A stretch of 64,000 nucleotides of DNA from Flavobacterium cauense R2A-7 (GCF_000498475.1 NZ_AVBI01000014.1:248001-312000); one strand, 5' to 3'. Numbered from the stretch's first letter, positions 16,241 to 26,296 are shown. Numbers and translations are program-made. The notes: generated by a model not told the origin, from the letters alone.

Positions 16241-17812
16241 TTATTGGATAATGAATTCAATTCTTCTGTTTTTGCTGTCTTGTTCTTCGGTACATTTAGC
16301 ACCACAGTTGAATTTCAATTGCGATTCTCCAAATCCTTTGTATTCTAATCGTTCAGCTGGAATTCCTTTGCTGATCAAATAAGTATAAGCCGCTTTTGCA
16401 CGTTTGTTTGATAAATTCATGTTGTATGTATCCGAACCTTTTGCATCGGTGTGTGCGTTGATGGTAATTTTCATTTCCGGTTTCGTGTTCAGAACTTCAA
16501 CAATTTTGTTTAACGATAGTTCGGATTCTTTCTTAACCGACGCTTTGTTGAAATCGAAATAGATGTTTTCGATCACGATAGCGTTGTCAATGATTTCTGC
16601 TTTGGTTTGATTCATTGCGATTACTTCGCTGTAGTTGCTGTTCGCATTGCTCCAGGCTTTGAAATTGGATAGGTTAACATCGTATCCGTCTTTTTCAGTG
16701 GTGATTGCATATTGTGTCAACGGTTCTACAGCTAAAGCGATTCTTCCGTTTTCATCCGAAGTGGTGTTTTTGATTACGTCACCGAATTCGTTTTTGATGA
16801 TCACTTTTGCGTTAGGCAACGCTGTTTTTGATTTGATTTCCACAACAGTCGCACTTAAGTTTTGTGCAATGTGAGTCAACTCAAATTTATACACGTTGAA
16901 GTCTTCTTTGTCGCTGTTTTTGTTGGAAGAGATGTAGCCTTTGTCTTTTCCGCTCAAAATGAAGGCTACTTCGTCATTAATCGTATTTAGAGTGTTTCCC
17001 ATGTTCGAACGGTTTGTGATGCCGTTTTCGGTTAACGATGCTCTGAAGATGTCGTATCCGCCGTAGTTTTCATGGCCTTCTGAGGAGAAATAGATGTATC
17101 TTCCCGAAGTGTATGGGTATTTCTCGTTTTTAGCAGAATTTACTGTTGGGCCTAAGTTGATTGGATTTTCAATAGTTCCGTCTGCAAGGACATCGGCAAC
17201 ATAAATATCATAACCTCCAAAACCACCGGGCATATCGGATGAAAAATACATTTTCTTCCCGTCAACCGAAACCGAAGGGGTTTCAATAGAATAGTTTTCG
17301 TTGTTGATGCTTAATTCTTGTAAATCTTTCCAGTATCCTTTAATTTCCAAATCCAAAGTAGCTTTGAAAATAGTGTATTGTTTAGCATTGTTAGCTTTGG
17401 CTCTTGTGATATAGATCGTTTTTTGGTCAGGTGAAAAAGCTACTCCGCCTTCGTTGGTTTCACCGTCCAATAATTTTGAGAAAACGATAGGGTAGGAAAG
17501 GTTTCCATATTTGTCTACGTTAACGCAGAACAAGTTGTTGTTTGGAGTGTTAGTGTTGGTGTCAACGGTAACTCTGGCAAAACCTCTTTTTTTGTTGGAT
17601 AATACCAAATATTTGTCCATGAAAAAAGTAGTGCCCACTTCTGAAAGTTCAGTGTTGATTCCGGCGTCATTCGTGATGAAGTTCAACCCGGTTGTTTCCA
17701 TTTTGGATGCGGTTAAAACTTTACTGGTGTGTTTTTTGTTTTGACCCCCTTGTGAAAAAGCAGTAAAAGAAAAGGAAATAAGTGTAACTAGTAACAGAAC
17801 TTTTGTTCTCAT
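16241..17812 (-). CDS. OmpA-family protein with PD40 repeats and a carboxypeptidase-like regulatory domain
   Basis: This 523-residue secreted protein has a signal peptide at 1-20 (…FTAFSQ). Then come WD40/PD40-like repeats (VAFSPDQKTIYITRAK, PSVSVDGKKMYFSSDMPGG, YIYFSSEGHENYGGYDIF), a carboxypeptidase regulatory-like Ig fold at about 320-390, and a C-terminal OmpA peptidoglycan-binding domain (IYFDFNKASVKKES … INAHTDAKGSDTYNMNLS) ending in a Cys pair. The architecture resembles T9SS protein PorE but lacks PorE's N-terminal TPR, and many flavobacterial envelope proteins share it. It probably anchors the outer membrane to peptidoglycan. A small lipoprotein gene follows by 4 nt. Confidence 0.88.
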   Translation of the reverse strand: MRTKVLLLVTLISFSFTAFSQGGQNKKHTSKVLTASKMETTGLNFITNDAGINTELSEVGTTFFMDKYLVLSNKKRGFARVTVDTNTNTPNNNLFCVNVDKYGNLSYPIVFSKLLDGETNEGGVAFSPDQKTIYITRAKANNAKQYTIFKATLDLEIKGYWKDLQELSINNENYSIETPSVSVDGKKMYFSSDMPGGFGGYDIYVADVLADGTIENPINLGPTVNSAKNEKYPYTSGRYIYFSSEGHENYGGYDIFRASLTENGITNRSNMGNTLNTINDEVAFILSGKDKGYISSNKNSDKEDFNVYKFELTHIAQNLSATVVEIKSKTALPNAKVIIKNEFGDVIKNTTSDENGRIALAVEPLTQYAITTEKDGYDVNLSNFKAWSNANSNYSEVIAMNQTKAEIIDNAIVIENIYFDFNKASVKKESELSLNKIVEVLNTKPEMKITINAHTDAKGSDTYNMNLSNKRAKAAYTYLISKGIPAERLEYKGFGESQLKFNCGAKCTEEQDSKNRRIEFIIQ

Positions 17813-17870
17813 TTTTTACGATTTATTTTTGTTTTTGGTTGATTTACTTTTAATAATCTAAAATCGAGTG

Positions 17871-17878
17871 CAAAAGTA
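17871..17878 (-). promoter_or_regulatory. Candidate -7 box for the OmpA-family gene
   Basis: On the minus strand TACTTTTG matches TAnnTTTG, 58 nt upstream of the start. No TTG is seen at -33 spacing. Confidence 0.4.
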
Positions 17879-17996
17879 CTCCTTATATTATAGTATCATT
17901 AAAAAATCGTTAAAACGCACAAAAAATCGTTTAACGGTAATATAACAATTGAAAAATCAATTGTTATATTTATAACAAGATAAAAAAGGGCATAAA

Positions 17997-18026
17997 AAAA
18001 GCTTCAAATTTACATTTGAAGCTTTT
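17997..18026 (-). terminator. Terminator of the tRNA-Gly/tRNA-Leu transcript
   Basis: GCTTCAAAT (18001-18009) pairs with ATTTGAAGC (18014-18022), flanked by AAAA/TTTT; it starts immediately after the 3' end of tRNA-Leu on the minus strand. Confidence 0.85.
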
Positions 18027-18027
18027 G

Positions 18028-18111
18028 TACTCAAGGCGGGACTTGAACCCGCACGGACTAATGTCCACTGGATTTTAAGTCCAGCGTGTCTACCAATTCC
18101 ACCACTCGAGC
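18028..18111 (-). tRNA. tRNA-Leu (anticodon TAA)
   Basis: 84 nt on the minus strand. The acceptor stem GCTCGAG pairs with CTTGAGT, discriminator A. The T arm contains GGTTCAAGTCC. The anticodon loop CTTAAAA gives anticodon TAA (18075-18077). The long variable arm (TGGACATTAGTCCGT region) is that of a class II tRNA, as expected for Leu. CCA is not encoded. Confidence 0.93.
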
Positions 18112-18126
18112 ATTATAATTGGTTTG

Positions 18127-18199
18127 AGCGAAAAACGGGGTTCGAACCCGCGACCTCAACCTTGGCAAGGTTGCGCTCTACCAACTGAGCTATTTTCGC
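18127..18199 (-). tRNA. tRNA-Gly (anticodon GCC)
   Basis: 73 nt on the minus strand. The acceptor GCGAAAA pairs with TTTTCGC, discriminator T. The D arm AGCTCAGTTGGTAGAGC, anticodon loop TTGCCAA (anticodon GCC, 18164-18166) and T loop TTCGAAC are all canonical. CCA is not encoded. It lies 15 nt from tRNA-Leu; the two are one transcription unit. Confidence 0.94.
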
Positions 18200-18342
18200 A
18201 TAATCAGATTTTAAAAGAACTGCAGTACTTGTTTCGTATTGCGAGTGCAAATGTAGCACATAAATTTAATTTTGCAAGTGTTTGTGGTGAAAAAAAACAA
18301 ACTTTTTTTTAATTCTTTGATAACGTTTGTGTTACAAAGTGA

Positions 18343-20949
18343 TTATTTTTTAGTCAACATACGCTTGATTTCATTCAGTTTCATCAAAGCTTCCACCGGT
18401 GTTAAGGTGTTGATGTCTAAATTGATGATTTCTTCTTTGATTTCTTCCAAAAGCGGATCGTCCAAATTAAAAATACTCAACTGCATTTCCTCTTTGTCGG
18501 ATTTGGTTCCGGCCAAAGCTTCACTGGAATGGTCTTTTTCTAATTTCTTAAGTAGTTTTTGTGCTTTCAGAATAACCGTTTGAGGCATGCCGGCCATTTT
18601 CGCCACATGGATACCAAAGCTGTGCGCACTTCCGCCTTTAATCAGTTTTCGGATAAAAAGCACCGTGTCTTTTAATTCTTTTACGGATACATTAAAGTTT
18701 TGTACACGCTCAAAAGTCACTTCCATTTCATTCAACTCGTGATAATGCGTGGCAAAAAGTGTTTTTGGTCGGTTCGGATGCTCGTGCAGGTATTCGGCAA
18801 TCGCCCACGCAATCGAAATTCCGTCATAAGTCGAGGTTCCGCGTCCGATTTCATCCAATAAGACCAAACTTCGGTTCGAAATGTTGTTCAAAATGGAAGC
18901 GGTTTCATTCATCTCCACCATAAAGGTCGATTCGCCCATCGAAATGTTGTCGCTTGCGCCCACACGGGTAAAGATTTTGTCAACAATGCCCATGCGAACA
19001 TTTTCTGCCGGAACAAAACTTCCCATCTGTGCCAACAGAACAATTAAAGCAGTTTGGCGCAATATGGCCGATTTACCCGACATGTTAGGACCGGTAATCA
19101 TAATAATCTGCTGGGTTTCAGTGTCCAGAAAAACATCGTTGGCAATATAAGGAACGCCAACCGGCAATTGTTTTTCAATCACGGGATGACGACCGTTTTT
19201 GATGTCCAATTCGAAACTGTCATCGATTTCCGGACGCACATAATTGTTCTCGATAGCCAATTGCGTGAAGGAACACAAACAGTCGAGTTGGGCTACTAAA
19301 TTCGCATTTAGTTGCACCGGTTTGATGTATAAAGCAATCCACAATACCAATTCTTCAAAAAGTTGGGATTCGAGTTTGTAAATTTTCTCTTCGGCACCCA
19401 GGATTTTGGTTTCGTATTCTTTGAGTTCTTCGGTAATGTATCGCTCGGCATTCACTAAGGTTTGTTTACGAATCCATTCGGCAGGAACTTTGTCTTTGTG
19501 TGTGTTTCGGATTTCAATATAATACCCGAAAACATTATTGAAGGATATTTTTAATGACGGAATACCTGTTTTTTCACTTTCACGGGCTTCCATAGCTTCC
19601 AGATATTCTTTTCCGGAGAAGGCGATGGAACGCAATTCGTCCAATTCTTCGTGAATTCCTTTGGCAATCGCATTTCCTTTATTAATGGCTACGGGCGCAT
19701 CCGGATTCAAAGTGGTTTTGATTTTTTCACGCAATAAATCGCAGGAATGCAAACTGTCGCCAATGGTTTTCAAAGCATCATTAGTACTTTCCAGCGCCTG
19801 CGTTTTTATTGGAATAATAGCGTCCAGTGATTGGCATAAATAAACCACTTCACGCGGACTCACTTTTCCGGTTGCAATTTTCGAAATCAAACGCTCCAGA
19901 TCGGAAATTTGTTTGATCTGGTATTGTATGTTCTGCAGTACTTCTTTGTTGGCTTTCAGATACTCCACGACTTCATGTCGGCCCTGAATTTTTTTGGCAT
20001 CTTTTAAAGGTAAGGCCAGCCAGCGTTTTAATAGACGACTTCCCATCGGTGAAAGCGTCCGGTCAATCACATCCAATAAGGTTACGGCATTCGGGTTATA
20101 GCTGTGGTACAACTCTAAATTGCGAATCGTGAATTTATCCATCCAAACGTAAGCGTCTTCCGCAATACGATGAATGTTGGTAATGTGTTGTATTTTATTG
20201 TGTTGTGTTTCGGATAAATAATATAAAATCGCTCCGGAAGCAATAATGCCTTCCTGCAATTCTTCAATTCCGAACCCTTTTAAAGAATTCGTCTGAAAAT
20301 GATTGGTCAATCGTTCAAAAGCGTAATCTTCTTTGTAAATCCAATCTTCCAGAAAGAACGAATGAAAATCTTCTCCGAAACTGTCTTTGAACTGATTTTT
20401 ATAGTGTTTCTGAACCAGAACCTCACTCGGGTTAAAGTTCTGCAACAGTTTGTCAATATATTCTTCGTTGCCTTGCGCGGTTAAAAATTCTCCGGTGGAA
20501 ACATCCAAAAAGGCAACACCGATGTTTTTTTTACCGAAGTGAATAGAAGCCAAAAAGTTATTCGATTTGGAATGCAATACTTCATCGTTCATCGCTACGC
20601 CGGGAGTGACCAATTCGGTTACGCCTCGTTTTACGATGGTTTTGGTCATTTTCGGATCTTCCAATTGGTCGCAAATCGCCACGCGAAGTCCGGCTTTAAC
20701 CAATTTAGGTAAATAGGTGTTGATGGAATGGTGCGGAAATCCTGCTAATGCGGTTTCCGTTTCCGATCCGGCACCGCGTTTGGTTAAGGTAATGCCCAAT
20801 ATTCCGGCAGCACGAACAGCATCTTCTCCAAAAGTTTCGTAAAAATCACCTACACGGAACAATAAACAGGCATCGGGATATTTGTTTTTTATCTCGTTGT
20901 ATTGCTTCATTAACGGGGTTTCTTTCGGCGCTTTTTCTTTTGCTGACAT
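18343..20949 (-). CDS. mutS: DNA mismatch repair protein MutS
   Basis: This 868-residue mismatch-recognition ATPase has the mismatch-wedge Phe-X-Glu in VGDFYETF (Phe37, Glu39), followed by connector, lever and clamp domains. The ATPase has Walker [10 protein letters not shown] (Gly620 to Ser627), the signature [14 protein letters not shown], Walker [17 protein letters not shown], and the switch His in LFATHYHEL. Everything needed for MutS1 function is present. The gene is monocistronic, downstream of nothing on its strand, and its 3' end faces the tRNA pair, with about 140 nt between. Confidence 0.97.
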   Translation of the reverse strand: MSAKEKAPKETPLMKQYNEIKNKYPDACLLFRVGDFYETFGEDAVRAAGILGITLTKRGAGSETETALAGFPHHSINTYLPKLVKAGLRVAICDQLEDPKMTKTIVKRGVTELVTPGVAMNDEVLHSKSNNFLASIHFGKKNIGVAFLDVSTGEFLTAQGNEEYIDKLLQNFNPSEVLVQKHYKNQFKDSFGEDFHSFFLEDWIYKEDYAFERLTNHFQTNSLKGFGIEELQEGIIASGAILYYLSETQHNKIQHITNIHRIAEDAYVWMDKFTIRNLELYHSYNPNAVTLLDVIDRTLSPMGSRLLKRWLALPLKDAKKIQGRHEVVEYLKANKEVLQNIQYQIKQISDLERLISKIATGKVSPREVVYLCQSLDAIIPIKTQALESTNDALKTIGDSLHSCDLLREKIKTTLNPDAPVAINKGNAIAKGIHEELDELRSIAFSGKEYLEAMEARESEKTGIPSLKISFNNVFGYYIEIRNTHKDKVPAEWIRKQTLVNAERYITEELKEYETKILGAEEKIYKLESQLFEELVLWIALYIKPVQLNANLVAQLDCLCSFTQLAIENNYVRPEIDDSFELDIKNGRHPVIEKQLPVGVPYIANDVFLDTETQQIIMITGPNMSGKSAILRQTALIVLLAQMGSFVPAENVRMGIVDKIFTRVGASDNISMGESTFMVEMNETASILNNISNRSLVLLDEIGRGTSTYDGISIAWAIAEYLHEHPNRPKTLFATHYHELNEMEVTFERVQNFNVSVKELKDTVLFIRKLIKGGSAHSFGIHVAKMAGMPQTVILKAQKLLKKLEKDHSSEALAGTKSDKEEMQLSIFNLDDPLLEEIKEEIINLDINTLTPVEALMKLNEIKRMLTKK

Positions 20950-20966
20950 GATAACGGGTTTGTTTG

Positions 20967-20974
20967 CAAATATA
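20967..20974 (-). promoter_or_regulatory. Candidate -7 box for mutS
   Basis: TATATTTG on the minus strand matches TAnnTTTG, 17 nt upstream of the mutS ATG. No TTG at the standard -33 spacing. Confidence 0.4.
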
Positions 20975-21066
20975 CACGAAGATTTTTGTGAAAAGATTAT
21001 GATTTTAAATTGATCTTTCTTTTTGCATTAACTTAATTTCGTAAACTATTTGTTAAGAAATTGGCC

Positions 21067-21834
21067 ATGAAAAAAATGCTTGTCATATTGTCTTTTTTGT
21101 TATTCTCCGGAAATGTTTTTTCCCAGCATTACATAATTACCTATGTTCAAAAGAGAATTTTGGATGAGAAAAGTATGGTAGATTTTCCGGAAGATATAAA
21201 AGAACACAAAAGAGAACTGGCTAAAGAGGAACATAAGTTTGTGCTGAAATATGCAGATGGGATTTCGATTTACGAAGATGTGAATACGAACAATCCTTTC
21301 GCTGAAAAAATGAAAAAAGCAACTAATTCCAATGTAATGATTTCTCCAAATGCGTTTAAAGATCCGTATGATTTGTTTTTTTATAAAGACCTGCTGAAAA
21401 ATCAAATGCTGTACCGTTTTAATTTTGCGAATGAGACTTTTCAGGGAGTTGACGAACTTTTAAAAATGGATTGGAAGATAACCGACACAGTAAAGCAGGT
21501 GAAAAGCTATCCGTGTCGAAAAGCAGTTTCAAATTGGAAGGGGTATAGTTTTACGGCATGGTTCACGGATGCAATTCCAATAAAGAGCGGTCCGGAAAAA
21601 TTTGACGGACTTCCCGGACTGATTGTGAAGATGGAATACGGACAAATTGAAATAGCGCTGGAAAAGGTTGAAATGTCCGAAAAACCATTTTTTATTGAAA
21701 AACCAAAACTGACATCGGACAAAAGGTACACAATGGAAGAAGCACGTTTGCAGATTGAGGACGAGGTGAAAAAGTTGATGGAAGACTCCGGAAAGCAGGA
21801 CAGTAAGACCGGAATGGTTAAGAAGGTGTATTAG
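21067..21834 (+). CDS. GLPGLI family protein
   Basis: This 255-residue secreted protein has a signal peptide at 1-19 (MKKMLVILSFLLFSGNVFS/Q). The name-giving motif appears as FDGLPGLIVKMEYG around residue 180, after a typical CRKAVSNWKGYSFTAWFTD strand region. Members of this Bacteroidota family (TIGR01200) occur in large paralogous sets; their function is unknown, though some lie beside TonB-dependent receptors. The ATG at 21067 was taken in preference to an in-frame TTG two codons earlier. It stands alone here, and the C-terminal end is Lys-rich. The following 279 nt hold no gene that I can support. Confidence 0.85.
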   Translation: MKKMLVILSFLLFSGNVFSQHYIITYVQKRILDEKSMVDFPEDIKEHKRELAKEEHKFVLKYADGISIYEDVNTNNPFAEKMKKATNSNVMISPNAFKDPYDLFFYKDLLKNQMLYRFNFANETFQGVDELLKMDWKITDTVKQVKSYPCRKAVSNWKGYSFTAWFTDAIPIKSGPEKFDGLPGLIVKMEYGQIEIALEKVEMSEKPFFIEKPKLTSDKRYTMEEARLQIEDEVKKLMEDSGKQDSKTGMVKKVY

Positions 21835-22077
21835 TCAGGTTTTAACAGATAATTTTACTTGGGGATTTCGAAGGTTGTGCTTTTGTGATTTCTGTTAATT
21901 TGTGAAATTTGTAACGAAAATGAAAAGGCATGTCATTTTTGCTTAATATGTTTTGATTTAGCTTGTTGGTAATCAGGTGCTTGTTTTTGAATGTTAGTGT
22001 TTTAGAGGGCTGGGATTCATTTCTTAAAAATTAATTAAAAAACACTCAGAAATAACGAACCCGATGTATTTTTTTAA

Positions 22078-22085
22078 TAGATTTG
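22078..22085 (+). promoter_or_regulatory. Candidate -7 box for the DUF1573 gene
   Basis: TAGATTTG matches TAnnTTTG, 28 nt before the start codon. The rest of the 279-nt gap after the GLPGLI gene shows no other structure. Confidence 0.4.
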
Positions 22086-22113
22086 CTTTTTAAATGTTTA
22101 AAAACAAAAGGTT

Positions 22114-22605
22114 ATGAAAAAAATATTACTATTAAGTGCGTTTTTCGTTTTCGGAATTACCGCTGCGAACGCTCAGGAAATTGCTTCTACTACTAAAGTG
22201 AAAACAGAAGTAAAAAAAGCAAAGAAAGCAAAGAAAACTAAAAAAGGGGCATTACCTGCAGTTGAAGGACCGGGAATGGTTTTTGAAAACGAAACGATTG
22301 ATTACGGAACGATTGATCAAAATGCAGACGGACAAAGAGAATTTGCATTCACAAACAATGGTAATAAGCCATTAATTATCATGAGTGCAACAGGATCTTG
22401 TGGTTGTACGGTGCCGGATGCTCCTAAAGAGCCAATTGCTCCAGGTGCAAAAGCGGTGATTAAGGTAAAATACGACACAAACAGAGTAGGTCCTTTTACA
22501 AAAACAGTAACGGTAACTTCCAATGCATCTGCTACGCCAAAAACATTAACAATTAAAGGGGATGTAAAAGCGCCTGCAGCGAAAACGCAAGAAGTGAAAA
22601 GCTAA
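22114..22605 (+). CDS. DUF1573 secreted protein
   Basis: This 163-residue exported protein has a signal peptide at 1-20 (MKKILLLSAFFVFGITAANA/Q), then a Lys-rich linker (KAKKAKKTKKG), then a DUF1573 Ig-like beta sandwich at about 55-150. The domain has its hallmark pattern FTNNGNKPLIIMSATGSCGCTVPDAPKEPIAPG, with the paired Cys of SCGCT, and VKYDTNRVGPFTKTVTVTSNA. Such ASH/HYDIN-like domains are abundant in Bacteroidota envelopes; their partner is unknown. It is monocistronic, with its own terminator after it. Confidence 0.88.
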   Translation: MKKILLLSAFFVFGITAANAQEIASTTKVKTEVKKAKKAKKTKKGALPAVEGPGMVFENETIDYGTIDQNADGQREFAFTNNGNKPLIIMSATGSCGCTVPDAPKEPIAPGAKAVIKVKYDTNRVGPFTKTVTVTSNASATPKTLTIKGDVKAPAAKTQEVKS

Positions 22606-22628
22606 TTTTTGAAAAATAATAATTCAGG

Positions 22629-22660
22629 AAGCCTTCAAAATGTTTAATTTTGGAGGCTTT
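22629..22660 (+). terminator. Terminator after the DUF1573 gene
   Basis: AAGCCTTCAAAA pairs with TTTTGGAGGCTT (one G-T pair) around a short loop, followed by a T run. The hairpin ends about 15 nt before the next start codon. Confidence 0.8.
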
Positions 22661-22674
22661 TTTAATGCACTATC

Positions 22675-23217
22675 ATGAGAAAACTTACCAATGCCGAACT
22701 GGAACGTAAAAACGTAGAAGAATTCAAACAAGCCGATAAAACACCTTTGATTGTGGTTTTAGACGATATCCGAAGCCTGCATAATATCGGTTCAGTGTTC
22801 CGTACGGCTGATGCATTTCTGATTGAAAAAATCTACCTGTGCGGTATTACGGCCACGCCTCCCAATAAAGAAATTCATAAAACGGCTTTAGGTGCGACGG
22901 AAACCGTAGTGTGGGAATATGCCAAAGACGTTTTGGAAGTTATCGAAAAACTTAAAAGCGAAAAGGTTGCCGTTTATGCCATTGAGCAGGTTGAAAATTC
23001 AGTGATGCTGAATGAGTTTCAGATTGAAGAACATCAGAAATATGCTTTGGTTTTCGGAAACGAAGTGAAAGGTGTTGCTCAGGAAGCGATTCATGCAAGC
23101 AATGGTGTAATCGAAATTCCGCAGTTGGGTACCAAACATTCCCTGAATATTTCGGTGAGTGCCGGAATCGTTATCTGGGATTTGTTTCAGAAAATGACAA
23201 ATCAGAACGTTATTTAG
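22675..23217 (+). CDS. SpoU/TrmH-family RNA methyltransferase
   Basis: This 180-residue SPOUT-fold enzyme transfers a methyl group from SAM to a ribose 2'-OH in tRNA or rRNA. The three SpoU motifs are present: motif 1 DDIRSLHNIGSVFRTADAF (Asn and Arg), motif 2 LVFGNEVKGV, and motif 3 IEIPQLGTKHSLNISVSAGIV with the knotted SAM-binding loop. It lacks the extra N-terminal RNA-binding domain of RlmB, so it is the short type. The target nucleotide cannot be told from sequence. Its 3' end overlaps the convergent folK-dNK gene by 8 nt. Confidence 0.9.
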   Translation: MRKLTNAELERKNVEEFKQADKTPLIVVLDDIRSLHNIGSVFRTADAFLIEKIYLCGITATPPNKEIHKTALGATETVVWEYAKDVLEVIEKLKSEKVAVYAIEQVENSVMLNEFQIEEHQKYALVFGNEVKGVAQEAIHASNGVIEIPQLGTKHSLNISVSAGIVIWDLFQKMTNQNVI

Positions 23218-24337
23218 TATTGATCAGTTCAAGAATTTTTAAGTAGTCTTCCTGATTCTCCACGAAATCCATATCCGAAACATCGATAATCAGAATGTTC
23301 AGGTCGGTTTGGGTTTTGATATAATCCAAATAGCCTTGGTTGATTTTTTCCAGATATTCTGCCGGAATTTCCTGTTCGTATGAACGACCACGCTGTTTGA
23401 TCTGACTTAATAAGCGTTCTGTGTTTTGGTACAAATACACATACAAATCCGGTTTAGGCATTTCTTTGTAAATGATATCAAACATGGTTTTGTACAAACG
23501 GTATTCGTCTTCAGCCAAGGTAACTTTTGCAAAAATCAGCGATTTGAAAATATGATAATCGGCCACGATGAAGTCTTTGAACAAATCAAATTGTGCCAAA
23601 TCATCGGATAATTGCTGGTAACGGTCGGCCAAAAAAGACATTTCCAGCGGAAAAGCATAACGGTTTTGATCTTTGTAGAATTTCGGCAGAAACGGATTAT
23701 CCGCAAAACGTTCCAAAACCAATTTTGCATTAAAATCGTCTGAAATTTTAGCCGATAAAGTCGTTTTTCCGGCACCGATATTCCCTTCGATAGCAATGTA
23801 ATTGTATTGCTGTAAATTGAAATTTTCTAAAGGAGCTTTCAACGTTCCAACGACTACACAATCGCTTTTGTCTTCTGTGTCTTTAATCAGTTCGGTAATT
23901 GATTTGTTGTTTTTCGGATGTTTCCAATCGTAACCTAAATCCTGCATCGGCAACAAAACAAACAAACGGTTGTGCATTTGCGGGTGCGGAATGTGAAGCG
24001 TTTCGGTTTCCATCATAATTTCATCAAAAGCGATGATGTCAATGTCAATCACCCGTGCCTGATAGCCTTGCTGTTCTGTGCGAATGCGACCAAGTTGTTT
24101 CTCGGTTTCCAGAATTTTACTCAGAATTTTTTCGGCTGAAAAAGCAGTGTGGAGCAGGATGGTACAATTGTAAAAAGCGTCACTTTCAAAACCCCATGCA
24201 GGTGTTTCGTAAAGTTTTGAAACGCGAAGGATCGTGCCTATGTTTTTGTGGATCAAGGCGATACAGGTCTGAATGTTCTCCAGACGATTTCCCTGATTGC
24301 TCCCTAACGATAAAACTACTTGATGCTGACGGTCCAT
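23210..24337 (-). CDS. folK: Bifunctional HPPK (FolK) and deoxynucleoside kinase fusion
   Basis: This is a 375-residue two-domain protein. Residues 1-160 are 6-hydroxymethyl-7,8-dihydropterin pyrophosphokinase: LSLGSNQGNRLENI, LYETPAWGFESDAFYNC, and the Mg-binding RVIDIDIIAFD with Asp98 and Asp100. It makes the pterin diphosphate for folate synthesis. From about 175 to the end is a dNK-type P-loop kinase: EGNIGAGKTTLS (Walker A 185-192), the ERFADNPFL motif, and an RGRSYEQEIP lid. It would phosphorylate deoxynucleosides for salvage. The fusion seems characteristic of Flavobacteriia and relatives. There is no sign of frameshift between the domains. Confidence 0.93.
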   Translation of the reverse strand: MDRQHQVVLSLGSNQGNRLENIQTCIALIHKNIGTILRVSKLYETPAWGFESDAFYNCTILLHTAFSAEKILSKILETEKQLGRIRTEQQGYQARVIDIDIIAFDEIMMETETLHIPHPQMHNRLFVLLPMQDLGYDWKHPKNNKSITELIKDTEDKSDCVVVGTLKAPLENFNLQQYNYIAIEGNIGAGKTTLSAKISDDFNAKLVLERFADNPFLPKFYKDQNRYAFPLEMSFLADRYQQLSDDLAQFDLFKDFIVADYHIFKSLIFAKVTLAEDEYRLYKTMFDIIYKEMPKPDLYVYLYQNTERLLSQIKQRGRSYEQEIPAEYLEKINQGYLDYIKTQTDLNILIIDVSDMDFVENQEDYLKILELINTK

Positions 24338-24462
24338 TCGACAAAATAACGAAATGAATTTCAGAATTTCAGAATATTTATGGTAAGTGTTGATAACTTA
24401 TTTTTTCCCTCCAACTGTAACAATTTTAACATTTTGACTACTTATTCACTAAACTATACAGA

Positions 24463-26226
24463 ATGAAATTTTTAGGAAATGTACTGGCTACAATCGTAGG
24501 ATTGTTTGTTTTTTTTATGATTCTTTTCTTCGGAGTTATCCTTATGGGTGCGCTTTTCGGAGGGGATGACCATGTGAGGGTGAAAGAGAATTCGGTTATC
24601 GAATTGGATTTGAAAGAGGTTACCAATGATTATGGCGGACAATTTAAGTTTACCGATTTTGATTATTTTGAAACCAAACACGACGGCGTTTCGGATATTC
24701 TGAATGCTATTGAAGTGGCAAAAACCGATGACGATATCAAAGGAATTTCGATTCTGAACAACGAGTCGATGCTGGGCATGGCACAAAGCAAAGAAATCAG
24801 ACGCAAACTGGAAGAGTTTAAGAAATCCGGAAAATTTGTAGTGGCTTACGCAAACGCACTTACGCAAAAGGATTATTACCTGAATTCGGTGGCCGATTCG
24901 ATTTATCTGAATCCGGTGGGAGAACTGGATTTTAAAGGATTGTCGTCTGAAATTTTGTTTTTTAAAGATTTTGAGGACAAGTCGGGTGTGAAAATGGAAG
25001 TGATTCGCCACGGAAAATATAAAAGTGCCGTAGAACCATTTTTAGAGAATGAAATGAGTCCTGCCAACCGCGAACAAATGACGGTTTTACTGAACTCCAT
25101 CTGGAACTCGGTGGTTTCGGATATTTCCAAAAGCCGAAAAATATCAGTAGACAGCTTGAATTCCATTGCCAATTCATTGGGTGCAAGAACTCCGGAACTG
25201 GCCAAACAAAAACACTTAATCGATAAAATTGCTTACGAAGATGAATACCATAACGCCATCCGTAAAGCCTTGAAGGTGGAGAAAAACGAAAAATACAATA
25301 AGGTGAGTATTCTGGATTATGCCGATAAAGTGGCTAAAACGAATACGGATTATTCCAAAAAAGATAAAATCGCCATCATTTATGCGCAGGGTGAAATCAA
25401 ATCCGGAGAAGGTGATGTGACGTATATCGGAGAAGGTTCGATGCGCCGTTCACTGGAAGAAGCCCGAAACGATGAAAAAGTAAAAGCAGTGGTATTACGT
25501 GTAGATTCTCCCGGAGGAAGTGCCTTAACTTCAGAGTTAATCTGGAGGGAAATCGAACTGACCAAAAAAGTAAAACCGGTAGTGGTTTCCATGGGGAATT
25601 TAGCAGCATCCGGCGGGTATTATATTTCGTGTAATGCCAATACGATTTTTGCAGAGCCGAACACGATTACGGGTTCCATAGGAGTTTTTGGTGCATTGCC
25701 GAATTTCCATCCGTTGGCGACCAAAATCGGGATTAATGCCGAGCAGGTGCGCACCCATAAAAATGCGAGCGGTTACAGTGTTTTTGAACCGATCGATGAA
25801 AATTTTAAAGGATATGTAACGGAAAGTATCGAGAATATCTACAATATCTTCCTGAAACGCGTTGCTGCCGGACGAAAAATGACTGTAGCACAAGTAAATG
25901 AAGTGGCGCAAGGAAGGGTTTGGACCGGTTCCGATGCACTGAAATTAGGTTTGGTAGATAAAATAGGCGGTATGGATATGGCCATCAAACATGCGGCTAC
26001 TTTGGCAAAAGTGAAAGAATACCGTACCGAAAATTATCCGGAATACGAAAAAACGTTTGAGGATTTGTTGCGCGGTTTCTCCGGAATTTCCATGTTCCAA
26101 TCAAAAGAAACATTAATTAAAGAGCAAATCGGAGCCGAAAATTATCAGGTTTTGGAACGCATCCGAAAAGTGAACGAACGTCGCGGAACCCAAGTGATTA
26201 TGCCATTTGAGCTGAGCATCAAATAA
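24463..26226 (+). CDS. sppA: Signal peptide peptidase SppA (67-kDa type)
   Basis: This 587-residue membrane-anchored serine protease cleaves leftover signal peptides. One transmembrane helix lies at about 6-30. Two tandem Clp-like domains share one active site: the general base Lys187 in the first (HGKYKSAVEPF) and the nucleophile Ser383 in the second (NLAASGGYYISC), the same arrangement as E. coli SppA. DSPGGSALTSELIWREI is the conserved second-domain strand. The start MKFLGNVLATIVG gives the membrane anchor. It is followed by a strong terminator and then the AsmA-like gene. Confidence 0.95.
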   Translation: MKFLGNVLATIVGLFVFFMILFFGVILMGALFGGDDHVRVKENSVIELDLKEVTNDYGGQFKFTDFDYFETKHDGVSDILNAIEVAKTDDDIKGISILNNESMLGMAQSKEIRRKLEEFKKSGKFVVAYANALTQKDYYLNSVADSIYLNPVGELDFKGLSSEILFFKDFEDKSGVKMEVIRHGKYKSAVEPFLENEMSPANREQMTVLLNSIWNSVVSDISKSRKISVDSLNSIANSLGARTPELAKQKHLIDKIAYEDEYHNAIRKALKVEKNEKYNKVSILDYADKVAKTNTDYSKKDKIAIIYAQGEIKSGEGDVTYIGEGSMRRSLEEARNDEKVKAVVLRVDSPGGSALTSELIWREIELTKKVKPVVVSMGNLAASGGYYISCNANTIFAEPNTITGSIGVFGALPNFHPLATKIGINAEQVRTHKNASGYSVFEPIDENFKGYVTESIENIYNIFLKRVAAGRKMTVAQVNEVAQGRVWTGSDALKLGLVDKIGGMDMAIKHAATLAKVKEYRTENYPEYEKTFEDLLRGFSGISMFQSKETLIKEQIGAENYQVLERIRKVNERRGTQVIMPFELSIK

Positions 26227-26251
26227 ACTTCATCTAAATTATTTTTATACT

Positions 26252-26296
26252 AAACCAACTTATTTATGTTTTCATTAATAAGTTGGTTTGATTTTT
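26252..26296 (+). terminator. Terminator after sppA
   Basis: A perfect 13-bp inverted repeat, AAACCAACTTATT (26252-26264) and AATAAGTTGGTTT (26277-26289), is followed by GATTTTTG. Confidence 0.8.

Noticed and set aside
16241..17812. Calling the OmpA/PD40 protein PorE
   Set aside because: PorE has an N-terminal TPR region, which I cannot see here; the architecture is shared by many non-T9SS proteins.
18124..18312. Plus-strand ORF through the tRNA-Gly gene
   Set aside because: It is the complement of a canonical tRNA; the apparent peptide is an artefact.
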